Source of the DNA: Paludibacterium sp.
Lineage (GTDB): Bacteria > Pseudomonadota > Gammaproteobacteria > Burkholderiales > Chromobacteriaceae
Reading direction: 5' to 3'
Assembly: GCF_019232825.1 (NCBI RefSeq)
Contig: NZ_JAFAND010000092.1
Span: 1-64,000 of the forward strand
DNA length: 64,000 bases
How positions within the stretch are numbered: the stretch's first letter is position 1; every line of letters begins with the position of its first letter. The notes below the pieces were generated by a model, which had not been told where the DNA came from, did not search any database, and saw only the letters and a program-made list of their open reading frames with translations. This document shows, in pieces, positions 19,481-28,014 of the stretch. The position numbers and the translations under genes are program-made.

Positions 19481-19852
19481 ATGGCTCAACCCAACTACGT
19501 GCTGCTGTATGTCGACAATCCGGCGCAAAGCGCCGCTTTCTATCGCTGGCTGCTGGATCGGCAGCCGGTCGAGTCCTCGCCCACTTTTGCGCTCTTTGTT
19601 CTCGACAGCGGCGTCAAGCTTGGCTTGTGGTCCAAGCATACGGTCGAGCCGGCCGCCACCGCCGCCGGCGGGGGCGGTGAGCTGGCGTTCTCGGTCGCCG
19701 ACGACGACGCGGTGCGCGCACTCTTCGCCGCCTGGCGCGCCAAGGACCTGCCGATCTTGCAGCCGCTCACCGAGATGGACTTTGGCTATACCTTCGTAGC
19801 CGAAGACCCGGATGGCCATCGGCTACGGGTGTTTGCGCCGCATTTGGACTAG
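19481..19852 (+). CDS. VOC (glyoxalase/bleomycin-resistance) family protein
   Basis: A 123-residue single VOC domain. Two beta-alpha-beta-beta-beta modules are visible: YVLLYVDNPAQSAAFYRWLLDR at the N-terminus and FVAEDPDGHRLRVFAPH at the C-terminus, the latter with the usual DPDGHRL signature. The reaction is not identifiable; such proteins range from dioxygenases to drug-binding proteins. It follows the WYL regulator and has an AGGAG site upstream. It ends 75 bp before aroC. Confidence 0.85.
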   Translation: MAQPNYVLLYVDNPAQSAAFYRWLLDRQPVESSPTFALFVLDSGVKLGLWSKHTVEPAATAAGGGGELAFSVADDDAVRALFAAWRAKDLPILQPLTEMDFGYTFVAEDPDGHRLRVFAPHLD

Positions 19853-19927
19853 GGCCTGGGCCTGCGTCCCCCCGGCGCGGCCATGCTAGAATCGTCGCAA
19901 AGACGATTGAATAGTGGAGAAACCAGG

Positions 19928-21013
19928 ATGTCGGGAAACAGTTTTGGCCTGTTGTTCACGGTCACCTCCTTCGGGGAGAGCCATGGACCAGGCATCGGCT
20001 GCATCGTGGACGGCTGTCCGCCGGGAATGGCGTTGACCGAGCAAGACATTCAAACGGAACTGGACCGGCGCAAGCCCGGCACCAGCCGTCATGTCACCCA
20101 ACGGCGCGAGGAGGATAAGGTCGAAATCCTCTCCGGCGTGTACGAAGGCAAGACCACCGGCACGCCGATCGCGCTGTTGATCCGCAACACCGATCAGCGC
20201 TCGCGCGACTACGGCAACATTGCCGATACCTTCCGCCCCGGCCATGCCGACTACACCTACTGGCACAAATATGGCATTCGCGATCCGCGCGGCGGCGGCC
20301 GTTCGTCGGCGCGTGAAACCGCGGTGCGCGTGGCAGCCGGCGCCATCGCCAAGAAATGGCTGCATGAGAAGTTCGGCATCGTCATTCGCGGCCACCTGAC
20401 ACAGATCGGCGAGGTGGTGATTCCATTCACCGACTGGGCGCAGGTCGAACAGAATCCGTTCTTTGCCGCCGACGCCGGCATCGTGCCCGAGCTGGAAGCG
20501 TACATGGACAGCATTCGTAAGAGCCTGGACTCGGTCGGGGCGCGCTTGCGTGTCGTGGCGGAGAACGTGCCGGTTGGCTGGGGCGAGCCGGTGTATGACC
20601 GGCTCGACGCCGAGATCGCCTATGCGATGATGGGCATCAATGCCGTCAAGGGCGTGGAGATCGGCGCCGGCTTCGGCTCGGTCACCCAGCGCGGCAGCGA
20701 GCACGGCGACGAATTGACCCCCGAAGGCTTTGCCAGCAATCACGCCGGCGGCGTGTTGGGCGGCATCTCCACCGGCCAGCCGATCGAGGTGTCGATCGCC
20801 ATCAAGCCCACGTCCAGCATCGCCACCCCGCGCCGTTCGATCGACAAGCAGGGTAACCCTGTGACGCTGGAAACCCACGGCCGCCACGACCCCTGCGTCG
20901 GCATTCGCGCCACGCCGATCGCCGAGGCGATGCTGGCGCTGGTGCTGATCGACCACGCGCTGCGCCACCGCGGGCAGTGCGGCGACGTGTCGGTGTCGAC
21001 CCCGCGGATTTAA
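19928..21013 (+). CDS. aroC: Chorismate synthase
   Basis: A 361-residue FMN-dependent enzyme that converts 5-enolpyruvylshikimate-3-phosphate to chorismate, the last step of the shikimate pathway. Signatures are [18 protein letters not shown] (near residue 17), the [11 protein letters not shown] motif (near 125), and [20 protein letters not shown] near the C-terminus. ATG 19928 begins the family N-terminus SGNSFG; upstream in-frame starts extend into the GTGGAG ribosome site. It ends directly before a hairpin now interrupted by a MITE. Confidence 0.97.
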   Translation: MSGNSFGLLFTVTSFGESHGPGIGCIVDGCPPGMALTEQDIQTELDRRKPGTSRHVTQRREEDKVEILSGVYEGKTTGTPIALLIRNTDQRSRDYGNIADTFRPGHADYTYWHKYGIRDPRGGGRSSARETAVRVAAGAIAKKWLHEKFGIVIRGHLTQIGEVVIPFTDWAQVEQNPFFAADAGIVPELEAYMDSIRKSLDSVGARLRVVAENVPVGWGEPVYDRLDAEIAYAMMGINAVKGVEIGAGFGSVTQRGSEHGDELTPEGFASNHAGGVLGGISTGQPIEVSIAIKPTSSIATPRRSIDKQGNPVTLETHGRHDPCVGIRATPIAEAMLALVLIDHALRHRGQCGDVSVSTPRI

Positions 21014-21018
21014 AAAAG

Positions 21019-21319
21019 ATCTGGCCGCGTTTAGGGACCCTCTGAACAAGTTATTTACCGCTGCGGCGGCCCCTGGCGGGATGGGGATGCGCGGCGCGGG
21101 GCGCAGTGGATGGTCATTCCATCCACCAGCCGCGCAACAAAGCAGACCGACCGCCAGGCGCCGCCCCGAAGGGTTTGGCCTACAAGCGGCCGCCTGACGG
21201 CGTTGCGCTCCTTGGCATCGCAGAATAACTGCGACCTGCGTCGCGCGCCTTGCATTCGGCCTGTTATTGACCAAACGCAGTGGTAAATAACTTGTTCAGA
21301 GGGTCCTTAGCGGCCAGAT
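21019..21319 (-). terminator. Terminator hairpin split by a MITE
   Basis: The arms ATCTGGCCGC (21019-21028) and GCGGCCAGAT (21310-21319) are perfectly complementary, and on the minus strand the second is followed directly by CTTTTTT. Without the insertion they would be separated by GTTTA only, forming a strong terminator for the minus-strand toxin-antitoxin genes, placed right after the aroC stop. The 272-bp element plus its TTAG duplication now lies in the loop. Confidence 0.75.
21035..21306. mobile_element. MITE with 31-bp terminal inverted repeats (IS5-type target duplication)
   Basis: The ends (21035-21065 and 21276-21306) are inverted repeats matching at 30 of 31 positions and starting GGACCCTCTGAACAAG. 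They are flanked by a direct TTAG duplication (21031-21034, 21307-21310), which fits the YTAR target of IS5-group transposases. The 272-bp interior has no transposase; a 66-codon minus-strand frame has no family resemblance I recognise. It is a non-autonomous element that would need a related transposase in trans. Confidence 0.85.
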
Positions 21320-21354
21320 TCCGTGGTTGTCGTGGGGAGAATAGCTACGCAACA

Positions 21355-21687
21355 CTAGTGCGTATGCATCGGTTCGACGACCAGGCGCACGCCGAGCGCG
21401 GCACAAACACGGTTAATGGTATCAAAGCGTGGTTCGCTGCCTGGGCGGAGAGCCTTGTATAAGGCTTCGCGTGAGATTCCTGCCGATTTGGCGATGTCCG
21501 TCATTCCGCGCGCTCGGGCAATATCGCCGAGAGCAGAGGCCAGTAGTGCCGCATCATTCGCTTCTAGAATATCAGTCAGGTATGCTGCAATCGCCTCCTC
21601 ACTGTCTAGATACGGCACCGCATCGAATTCGGGAAGTTCATCCACGTTGATATGCTGTTGTTTGCTCACCGCTATTTCTCCTGTCAT
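21355..21687 (-). CDS. HTH antitoxin of a HigBA/RelBE-like addiction module
   Basis: A 110-residue antitoxin of the 'putative addiction module antidote' type. The N-terminal half is an acidic toxin-binding region (DELPEFDAVPYLDSEEAIAAYL) and the C-terminal half a Cro/C1-type HTH (DIARARGMTDIAKSAGISREALYKAL). ATG 21687 overlaps the toxin stop by four bases, giving toxin-first order as in higBA. It appears intact, while the toxin gene carries a stop codon. It likely binds the palindrome at 21985-22000. Confidence 0.82.
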   Translation of the reverse strand: MTGEIAVSKQQHINVDELPEFDAVPYLDSEEAIAAYLTDILEANDAALLASALGDIARARGMTDIAKSAGISREALYKALRPGSEPRFDTINRVCAALGVRLVVEPMHTH

Positions 21688-21977
21688 CTCAGTTGCGCTG
21701 CCAGGGCCTTTGCGCGTTTGATGTCGCGCTTCTGCGTACGTTTGGTCCCTCCTGCCAGCAATACGATGACTTGCATGCCCCGTTGGCTGAAGTAGATGCG
21801 CCAACCCGAGCCAAGGTGAATGCGTAACTCCCAAAGACCGTCACCTAGCGGCTCGACGTCTCCCATGAGGCCGCACTCCAAACGCTTGATTCTTGCCACG
21901 ACCGCGCTGCGTGTTTTGGTGTCGCTCAGACTGTCTAGCCGGGCCTTGAACTAAGGAAGAGATTTGATCGTGAACAT
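21684..21977 (-). pseudogene. RelE/HigB-like toxin gene with early amber codon
   Basis: From ATG 21977 the frame reads MFTIKSLP, then TAG (21953-21951), then continues in the same frame as a full toxin: FKARLDSLSDTKTRS and onward to GWRIYFSQRG and the RTQKRDIKRAKAL tail typical of HigB/RelE killer proteins of about 97 residues. The usual family residue at the stop is Glu (GAG), so one G-to-T change explains it. A GTG at 21899 could start a truncated 71-residue product lacking the first strand and helix. A broken toxin with a kept antitoxin is the simplest reading. Confidence 0.75.
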
Positions 21978-21984
21978 AGTTAAT

Positions 21985-22000
21985 GTAATCGATCGATTAC
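21985..22000. promoter_or_regulatory. Palindromic operator of the toxin-antitoxin operon
   Basis: GTAATCGATCGATTAC is a perfect 16-bp palindrome ending 8 bp before the toxin ATG. On the minus strand TTGACG lies upstream and TACATT downstream at sigma-70 spacing (18 bp), so the palindrome fills the promoter spacer. This suits autoregulation by the HTH antitoxin. The remaining bases to galE hold only weak hairpins (near 22015-22038 and 22061-22086). Confidence 0.6.
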
Positions 22001-22229
22001 GATTTCGTCAAATAGAACCCGCATGATGGCAGGTTCTTTATTCATTCAGAACGTAAAGAGGGGCGGGCGGCGATAAGCCTTCCGCCCAAGTAGAGGCGGG
22101 GCCGTCGACGCAGATTCAGGTTTTCACAGCCTAAGAGAGGCGGAGAGCAAGGTCTAACCTGCGCATACGGGGTATTTAATCATGATCGCATAGCATCACG
22201 GAGCGATCGTGATGGCGAATGTACGGTGG

Positions 22230-23243
22230 TTAGGCGTAGCCGTTGGGGTTTTGCTGCTGCCAGCGCCAGCTGTCGCGGCACATGTCGTCCAGCGTGTGCT
22301 CGGCTTTCCAACCCAGCACTCGTTCGGCCTGCGAAGGGTCGGCGAAGCAGCTGGCGATGTCGCCGTCGCGGCGCGCGACCACGCGGTAGGGCACCGGCCG
22401 CTGGCTCGCGCGCTCGAACGCCGCCACCATCTCCAAGACCGAATGGCCGCGCCCGGTGCCGAGATTCAACGTGTGTACCGCCGGCGCGCCGTCCATCAAC
22501 GCCAGGGCTTTGACGTGCGCCCGCGCCAGATCGACCACGTGCAGATAGTCGCGTACCCCGGTGCCATCCGGCGTCGGGTAGTCGTTGCCGAATACCTTCA
22601 GTTCAGCCAGCTTGCCCACCGCCACTTGGCTGACGAATGGCAGCAGATTGTTGGGAATACCGTTGGGGTCCTCGCCGATCAGGCCGCTTTCGTGCGCGCC
22701 GACCGGGTTGAAGTAGCGCAACAGCGCCACGCGCCAGCCAGGTTCGCTCGCCGCCAAATCGCGCAAGAAGGTTTCGGTCATCAGCTTGGTTTGACCGTAG
22801 GGGTTGGTCGGACCGAGCGGGTAGTCCTCGGTGATCGGTTTGCCGCCGGTGTCGGCATAGACGGTGGCCGACGAGCTGAACACGATATTGCGCACCCCGG
22901 CGTCCTGCATGCACGACAACAGATTGAGCGTGCCGGTCAGGTTGTTGTGGTAATAAGAGAGCGGCTTGGCCACCGATTCGCCCACGGCCTTGAGCGCGGC
23001 AAAGTGAATGACCGCGTCGAAGCGGTAGCGCTGGAACAGCGCTACCAGCGCAGCTCGGTCGAGCAGATCCTCGGCGTGGCACGGCACGGCGTGGCCGCTC
23101 AGATGCTCGACCCGGCGCAAGGCTTCGGGTTTGCTGTTGCTGAAATTGTCGACCACGACCGGATCGTGGCCGGCGGCGATCAGTTCCAACAGGGTGTGGC
23201 TGCCGATGTAGCCGGCGCCGCCGGTGACGAGAATGGTGCTCAT
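22230..23243 (-). CDS. galE: UDP-glucose 4-epimerase
   Basis: A 337-residue extended SDR that interconverts UDP-glucose and UDP-galactose using bound NAD. It has the N-terminal TGGAGYIGSH dinucleotide motif, the SSSATVY catalytic Ser/Thr region (near 124) and the NPYGQTK Tyr-Lys pair (near 149). Length and the C-terminal LGWKAEHTLDDMCRDSWRWQ match E. coli GalE. It supplies sugar nucleotides for LPS or capsule. It stands alone, transcribed away from the small secreted-protein gene. Confidence 0.96.
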   Translation of the reverse strand: MSTILVTGGAGYIGSHTLLELIAAGHDPVVVDNFSNSKPEALRRVEHLSGHAVPCHAEDLLDRAALVALFQRYRFDAVIHFAALKAVGESVAKPLSYYHNNLTGTLNLLSCMQDAGVRNIVFSSSATVYADTGGKPITEDYPLGPTNPYGQTKLMTETFLRDLAASEPGWRVALLRYFNPVGAHESGLIGEDPNGIPNNLLPFVSQVAVGKLAELKVFGNDYPTPDGTGVRDYLHVVDLARAHVKALALMDGAPAVHTLNLGTGRGHSVLEMVAAFERASQRPVPYRVVARRDGDIASCFADPSQAERVLGWKAEHTLDDMCRDSWRWQQQNPNGYA

Positions 23244-23341
23244 AATGAGGAAGTCTGTCTGTTGTTGTCGCGAGTTGCTGCCATTCTAGCAGTGCTGCGT
23301 GATGCTCTGGTGAATCCGCGTGGCCAGGCTGCGCCGTCGGC

Positions 23342-23398
23342 TTGACGATTGTTGTCCGTCGGTCCTATAAAAGCTTGGTTTAAACATGTTGTTTAAAC
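23342..23398 (+). promoter_or_regulatory. Sigma-70 promoter with paired GTTTAAAC operator
   Basis: TTGACG (23342-23347) and TATAAA (23366-23371) are 18 bp apart. Directly downstream, around the expected start site, lie two copies of the 8-bp palindrome GTTTAAAC (23378-23385 and 23391-23398) separated by ATGTT. This symmetrical arrangement suggests a repressor site, for instance of TetR type; the AAAC-N5-GTTT core recalls PsrA-like sites (usually N4), but no regulator can be named. Confidence 0.6.
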
Positions 23399-23422
23399 TG
23401 ATTTTCGCAAAGGAGGATAGCG

Positions 23423-23680
23423 ATGAAGGCAACGTGGCTATTGACGCCGCTGATACTCTCGTTGGCGGCTGGCGCCGCTGCCGCCAGTGAGACGGCCGAT
23501 ACCAAGATCAACAAGCGCAATACGCAGATTGACCGCGGTTGCACGATGATCATCGAGGCCCGGCAGGGCTACCAAGACCGCCCTTCCGCCGAACGCTCGG
23601 CAATGAACCGTAAACCGGAGAACAGTTCGAAAATCGACGAGTGCGTGAACCGCTACCGGATTCAGATAACCGCGACATAA
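23423..23680 (+). CDS. Small secreted protein with two cysteines, unknown function
   Basis: An 85-residue protein with a signal peptide (about residues 1-21, ending AAAAS) and a mature, charged region with two cysteines (near 40 and 73) that could form a disulfide. It has a perfect AAAGGAGG ribosome site and a clear promoter, so it is probably a well-expressed real gene. I do not recognise the family. It ends at a bidirectional terminator shared with the asparaginase gene. Confidence 0.7.
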   Translation: MKATWLLTPLILSLAAGAAAASETADTKINKRNTQIDRGCTMIIEARQGYQDRPSAERSAMNRKPENSSKIDECVNRYRIQITAT

Positions 23681-23704
23681 GCGGACGCAAGCCGGCGGAA
23701 AAAA

Positions 23705-23728
23705 GCCCCGGCGCCTTTGGTCCGGGGC
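23705..23728. terminator. Bidirectional terminator between secreted protein and asparaginase
   Basis: Stem GCCCCGG/CCGGGGC with an 10-base loop has TTT on the plus side and six T on the minus side, so it can end both convergent transcripts; the minus direction (ansB) is stronger. Confidence 0.85.
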
Positions 23729-23750
23729 TTTCGCATACTCTACCGATCGA

Positions 23751-24821
23751 TCAATAGGTGAAGAACATGCGTTGGATGTCCTGGGTGTTGTGCGTTTTGG
23801 TCAACGCCAGCATCAGCAGGATGCGCGCCTTTTGCGCGTTGAGCGTGTCGCTCACCACCAGATCTTCCTTGTCGTCGTTGGCTTCGCCGTTGCGCGCCAC
23901 GATACCGCTGCCGGTGCGCGAGCTGCGAACCACGATCACCCCCTTCTGGCGGGCGTCGCGGAAGGCCGGCATCATCTGCGCGGCGATGCTGCCGTCGCCC
24001 ACGCCGGCCTGCACGATGCCTTGCGCGCCGGCAGCGATGTCGGCGTCCATGGCGACACGGTCCATGTTTTCATAGCCGTAGACGATGTCGACGCGCGGCA
24101 GCTTATCCAGCTTGCTGACGTCGAACTCGGTATCGGCGGTGTTTTTGCGCGTCGACATGCGGTAGAAGTGCGGCTTGTTGTCCTGCATGTAGCCGATGAA
24201 GCCCAGATCCGGCGAACGGAAGGTGTCGGCGGTCGCGGTATTGGTCTTGGTGACCTCGCGCGCGGCGTTGATCTGATCGTTGAGCGCCACCAGCACACCC
24301 TTGCCGACCGCGTCCTTACTGCCCGCCAGAATCACGGCGTTATACAGGTTGATCGGGCCGTCGGCGCTGATGGCGGTCGACGGGCGCATGGCGCCCACGA
24401 CCACCACCGGCTTCTTGCTCTTGACCACCAGGTCGAGGAAGTAAGCGGTTTCCTCGATGGTATCGGTGCCGTGCGTCACCACGATGCCGTCCACGTCCTT
24501 TTGCGCCAGCAGCTGGTTGATGCGCTTGGCGAGCTTCAGCCACACCTCGTTGTTCATGCTTTCGCTGGCGATCTGCGCGACTTGCTCGCCGCGCACGTCG
24601 GCCACTTTTTGCAGTTCCGGCACCGAGGCGATCATCTGATCGACACCGAGTTTGGCGGCGGTATAGCCGACGGTGGTGGTGGTGGTGGCGCCGGTGCCGG
24701 CGATGGTGCCGCCGGTGGCTAGGATGACGACGTGCGGCAGATCGGCGGCTTGCGCCGGGGCAAAGCACAGACCGACGGTGAGCGCGGCGGCGGTAACGAC
24801 GGACTTGAGACGGTTATTCAT
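23751..24821 (-). CDS. ansB: Periplasmic (type II) L-asparaginase
   Basis: A 356-residue enzyme that hydrolyses asparagine (and glutamine more slowly) to aspartate and ammonia. A signal peptide spans about residues 1-25 (cleavage after AQA). Both active-site signatures are present: ILATGGTIAGTG (nucleophile Thr) and VVTHGTDTIEETAYFLD (second Thr and Asp). The C-terminal MLALTKTHNTQDIQRMFFTY is typical of the type II family. Export and the nearby glutamate catabolic operon suggest use of external amino acids. Upstream AT-rich DNA (24822-25050) probably holds the promoter; nothing specific is recognised there. Confidence 0.95.
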   Translation of the reverse strand: MNNRLKSVVTAAALTVGLCFAPAQAADLPHVVILATGGTIAGTGATTTTTVGYTAAKLGVDQMIASVPELQKVADVRGEQVAQIASESMNNEVWLKLAKRINQLLAQKDVDGIVVTHGTDTIEETAYFLDLVVKSKKPVVVVGAMRPSTAISADGPINLYNAVILAGSKDAVGKGVLVALNDQINAAREVTKTNTATADTFRSPDLGFIGYMQDNKPHFYRMSTRKNTADTEFDVSKLDKLPRVDIVYGYENMDRVAMDADIAAGAQGIVQAGVGDGSIAAQMMPAFRDARQKGVIVVRSSRTGSGIVARNGEANDDKEDLVVSDTLNAQKARILLMLALTKTHNTQDIQRMFFTY

Positions 24822-25052
24822 TGCTAAATGACTCCGCTTTCATAGATATGGATTGGTGATTGTTCCCTGTGTGCCGAGAAATGCTGGCATAACCGGCACG
24901 GCGACCGAGGCGTTTTAAACGCAACGGATCTATGACATAATAATTAAATGTTATAAATTTGCAATAAAAACAGTTTTAATATGCCGTTTGAATTGAGGGG
25001 GTGTGGCGCGGAGGAGACGAGGTCGTCTAAGTGACTGAAAGGCAAATAAAAA

Positions 25053-25076
25053 AGCGCGGACCGGATGGCCCGCGCT
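25053..25076 (-). terminator. Terminator of the glutamate mutase operon
   Basis: Stem AGCGCGG/CCGCGCT with a 10-base loop, followed on the minus strand by TTTTTT, 7 bp after the stop of the last gene. Confidence 0.85.
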
Positions 25077-25082
25077 CTTGGA

Positions 25083-25400
25083 TTACAGCTCGAAGGTCAA
25101 TCCCAAGAGCGGCGCGTGCTGCTGAGCGCCGTACACGTCGGAGTCGCCCGGCGCGCCGGAAATGATGCGACGGTGCATCACCACCTTGACCGCGTGGGCC
25201 GGGGCAAACCAGACAATGTTCTGGATGTCCGCCGGGGCGATGCCGTAGGCTTCGGCGACGCGTTCCTTGGTGATCTGCTTGGTTTCACGCAGCGTTTCGA
25301 AGATCTGACGGTCTTTGAACATAATGTCGAGCACCAGCTCAAACGGCCCGGAGTTCTTCGAGCGCACGACGCGCGCGATGTCGAGAATGCCGTGTTTCAT
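25083..25400 (-). CDS. DUF4387 family protein
   Basis: A 105-residue soluble protein of the DUF4387 family, typically found next to or fused after an AtuA (DUF1446) protein. Visible features are the N-terminal LDIARVVRSKNSGPFELVLDIMF and FAPAHAVKVVMHRRIISGAPGDSDVYGAQQHAPLL. No catalytic role is established that I know of. Its ATG overlaps the AtuA stop by four bases, so the two are probably subunits of one enzyme. As the last gene of the methylaspartate operon it may act on mesaconate or a following intermediate; this is inference. Confidence 0.83.
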   Translation of the reverse strand: MKHGILDIARVVRSKNSGPFELVLDIMFKDRQIFETLRETKQITKERVAEAYGIAPADIQNIVWFAPAHAVKVVMHRRIISGAPGDSDVYGAQQHAPLLGLTFEL

Positions 25401-26767
25401 GCCGTGGCTCCTTGCGGGGTGACCTGCTGCATATGGAAGGGGAACAGGTCCTCTTGCGGCAGATCCATCAAGTGATAAACCGAGAATTCATACACCACGC
25501 CGGCGCGAATATCCGACGGCGAGAACGGCAGCGCCAGGTTGCCGGCGGTGGCCACGCGGCCCGGGTAGCCGTAGTGCAGCAACGTCGAGCGCGTCAGCGA
25601 GCAGACCGTGTCGGCCGCTTCCTGGGTGGGGGCCACGACTTCGACCACGATGCCCAGTTCGTGCGTCTGGGTTTGCTTGACCGGCTCCAAATCGCCCATC
25701 ACGCCGTTCTTGCCATAGATATGGAAGAACACGCGCGCATCGGCGTTGGCGCCAAGGTTTTTCTCGACGCGTTCGCGCACCGCCTTCAGGATCGACTCGA
25801 TCGATTGGATCATGATCGGGTCGCGCACCCCGGCGATCGCCACGGTGCGATAGCCGACCGGGCGCGAGCCTTCCAGCTTGACCTTGTACGGCGTATGTTC
25901 GTGGCGCGAGCCGGTGACGCGCACCTGACCGTTGCCGATGTCCTCGAACTTGCATTCGCGCAGGTTCAGCACGCCGCCCGGGCCGGGCAGCATGTAGGGG
26001 TCGGACTTCTCGTACAGCGTGTGCGCCGCGGCCGACTCGGGGGTGAACTTGCGCTCGTCCGAGAAGGTTTTCAGCACAAAGCCGGTTTCGTCCAGGATGC
26101 CCATGGCGCAGTCGGAGCCCGAGCCCGGGGTGGCGGCGATGGCCGCGCACTCCAGGATCTTGCCGCAATGCAGCGCCAGGCCTTCGTCGTAACCGAGCAT
26201 GATCGGCAGGGCGGCGAAGCAGGACGGGTCGTAGGCACGGCCGCCCAGCACGACTTCAGCGCCAGCCTTGAGCGCGGCGATGAACGGCTCCACGCCCATC
26301 TGCGCCACCAGATTGGTGGTGGCATCGATGGCTTCGTGCGTGAGTTCGGGCACGAACGGCAGCGATTCGATCTTGCCGGCGTCGAGCGCGGCATGCACCA
26401 CGTCTTTCGACACGTCGGTCGGAATCACCGCCATCTTGAACGACAGCTTTTCCTCGGCGGCGATTTCCAGAATGATCTGGCGGCACCATTCCAAGTGCGG
26501 CTCGGCGCCGGAACCGCCGGCAGTGCCGATCACCACCGGAATGCCGTTCTTCACGCCCTCGGTGATCATGAAGCGCAGGTCGCGCTTGACCCCGGTGCGG
26601 TCGGTAAAGGCCTTGCCCGCGCCCAGGTAGTACGGGCCGGGGTCGCTGGAACCGCCATCAACGGCGATCAGATCGGGTTTTTCTGCGATGGCGCGCCGGA
26701 AACTTTCTTCCGGGAAGCCATAACCCAGAATCGCGGTAGGCGACAGGATCTTGAATGCGGGTTTCAC
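25397..26767 (-). CDS. AtuA-family (DUF1446) protein, possible mesaconate-pathway enzyme
   Basis: A 456-residue protein of the AtuA/DUF1446 family, with LIAVDGGSSDPGPYYLG near residue 34, PVVIGTAGGSGAEPHLEW near 76, and VVLGGRAYDPSCFAALP near 170. AtuA is named from acyclic terpene degradation, but its chemistry is not known. The GTG start at 26767 overlaps the mal stop (GTGA), matching the coupling used through this operon. No class I fumarase, LeuCD-like mesaconase or citramalate lyase gene is present, so this protein with DUF4387 is the best local candidate for the step after mesaconate. Confidence 0.83.
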   Translation of the reverse strand: MKPAFKILSPTAILGYGFPEESFRRAIAEKPDLIAVDGGSSDPGPYYLGAGKAFTDRTGVKRDLRFMITEGVKNGIPVVIGTAGGSGAEPHLEWCRQIILEIAAEEKLSFKMAVIPTDVSKDVVHAALDAGKIESLPFVPELTHEAIDATTNLVAQMGVEPFIAALKAGAEVVLGGRAYDPSCFAALPIMLGYDEGLALHCGKILECAAIAATPGSGSDCAMGILDETGFVLKTFSDERKFTPESAAAHTLYEKSDPYMLPGPGGVLNLRECKFEDIGNGQVRVTGSRHEHTPYKVKLEGSRPVGYRTVAIAGVRDPIMIQSIESILKAVRERVEKNLGANADARVFFHIYGKNGVMGDLEPVKQTQTHELGIVVEVVAPTQEAADTVCSLTRSTLLHYGYPGRVATAGNLALPFSPSDIRAGVVYEFSVYHLMDLPQEDLFPFHMQQVTPQGATA

Positions 26768-28014
26768 TTTGCGCTCCCTTTCGCCTTCAGTTGGGCGATC
26801 GTGCGATGCATTTCGTTGTAGACGATGTTCAGCCCTTCGTCGAAACCCATGCCCGGCTTGATCAGCATGCGCATCGGACGGGCGGCCACGGCCAGGTGGA
26901 CGCAAGTGCGGGCGCTGACGTCGGTTTCGTTGCAGGTGCCGCCTTGGTAGGCTTCCATGCCGCGCTGATTGCAGTACAGCACCGAGTCGACGATGTTGTG
27001 GATGCCGCCCAGGTCCGGCGTCTTGATCTGTACCATGTGGCAGCACTTGGCATCGGTGAAGTCGACGATGTCTTCGTAGGTGTTGCACCATTCGTCGGCG
27101 ACGATCTTGACCGGCGAGCCCATGCGGGTCAGTTCGGCGGTGATCTTGCCCAGGCAAGCGATTTGAGCTTGTTTCTCGCCCATGTCCACCGGACCTTCGA
27201 TGTACAGTTCCAAACCGTCGGCGAAGTCTTCCAGACCCGCGATGTACTGTGCCACGCGCACCGGGTCGTTATCGAAGATCAGGCCGATGGTGCCGTACAC
27301 GTCGATGTGCAGCGCCGGGCGGTAGCTGGCGTCGGGCGCCAGTTGCTTGACGCGGTCGGCGAGCCACTTGACGTAGGCTTGCAGCTTTTCGCCCTTGAAG
27401 CCCAGCTTTTCTTCCACGTTGTTGATCAGGCCGTGCGGCAGCACGTCGACGCCCTTGATGATCATCTTGTCGACCGCCATGTAGCGGTCGTCGCCGCTCT
27501 GACCGAACAAAGGAATCGGCTCGGCGACCACCGGCAGCTTGTACTCGTCGCAGATCACCTCGGCCTTGATGCGGTTGGTGGCGAGCGCGGTGGCGTCCAA
27601 CAGCGCCTGGGTCAGGCCGTAGCGGATCGCGGTGTGCAGGCGCTTGCCTTCCACTTGCAGGTTGTCGAAGTAGCGTGCGTTGCCGAGGAAGGTCGACACG
27701 TCGCGGCCTTCCAGCAGCGGCTTGATATGCTGCTCCAGGAACGGCACGAACTGTTCGCCCAGGAACAGCGGATCGCGGCCGCCGGCGCCGGAGTATTGCA
27801 CGGCGGCGCAATCGCCCACCGCCATGGCGCCGTTTTCCAGCTGCAGCAGCACCGAGACGCACTCGCCGGCCTGACGCACGGCGCGGAAGCCCGGAGTCAC
27901 CGGCGCGCCGGTATAGTTAAAGCCATCGTGGCCGGCGCCGTTCTTGATCGCCTGTTGGTCATCGAAATAGAAAGAGGAATAGCCTGCTACGAACAGGGCA
28001 CGAACGATTTTCAT
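26764..28014 (-). CDS. mal: Methylaspartate ammonia-lyase
   Basis: A 416-residue enolase-superfamily enzyme converting (2S,3S)-3-methylaspartate to mesaconate and ammonia. The barrel has the metal ligands in HIDVYGT, YIEGPVD and KIVADEWCN, and the catalytic Lys in [12 protein letters not shown], in the order known from Clostridium tetanomorphum MAL. Length (413 in Clostridium) agrees. It overlaps glmE and the AtuA gene by four bases each. It is the second step of glutamate degradation after glutamate mutase. Confidence 0.96.
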   Translation of the reverse strand: MKIVRALFVAGYSSFYFDDQQAIKNGAGHDGFNYTGAPVTPGFRAVRQAGECVSVLLQLENGAMAVGDCAAVQYSGAGGRDPLFLGEQFVPFLEQHIKPLLEGRDVSTFLGNARYFDNLQVEGKRLHTAIRYGLTQALLDATALATNRIKAEVICDEYKLPVVAEPIPLFGQSGDDRYMAVDKMIIKGVDVLPHGLINNVEEKLGFKGEKLQAYVKWLADRVKQLAPDASYRPALHIDVYGTIGLIFDNDPVRVAQYIAGLEDFADGLELYIEGPVDMGEKQAQIACLGKITAELTRMGSPVKIVADEWCNTYEDIVDFTDAKCCHMVQIKTPDLGGIHNIVDSVLYCNQRGMEAYQGGTCNETDVSARTCVHLAVAARPMRMLIKPGMGFDEGLNIVYNEMHRTIAQLKAKGSAK

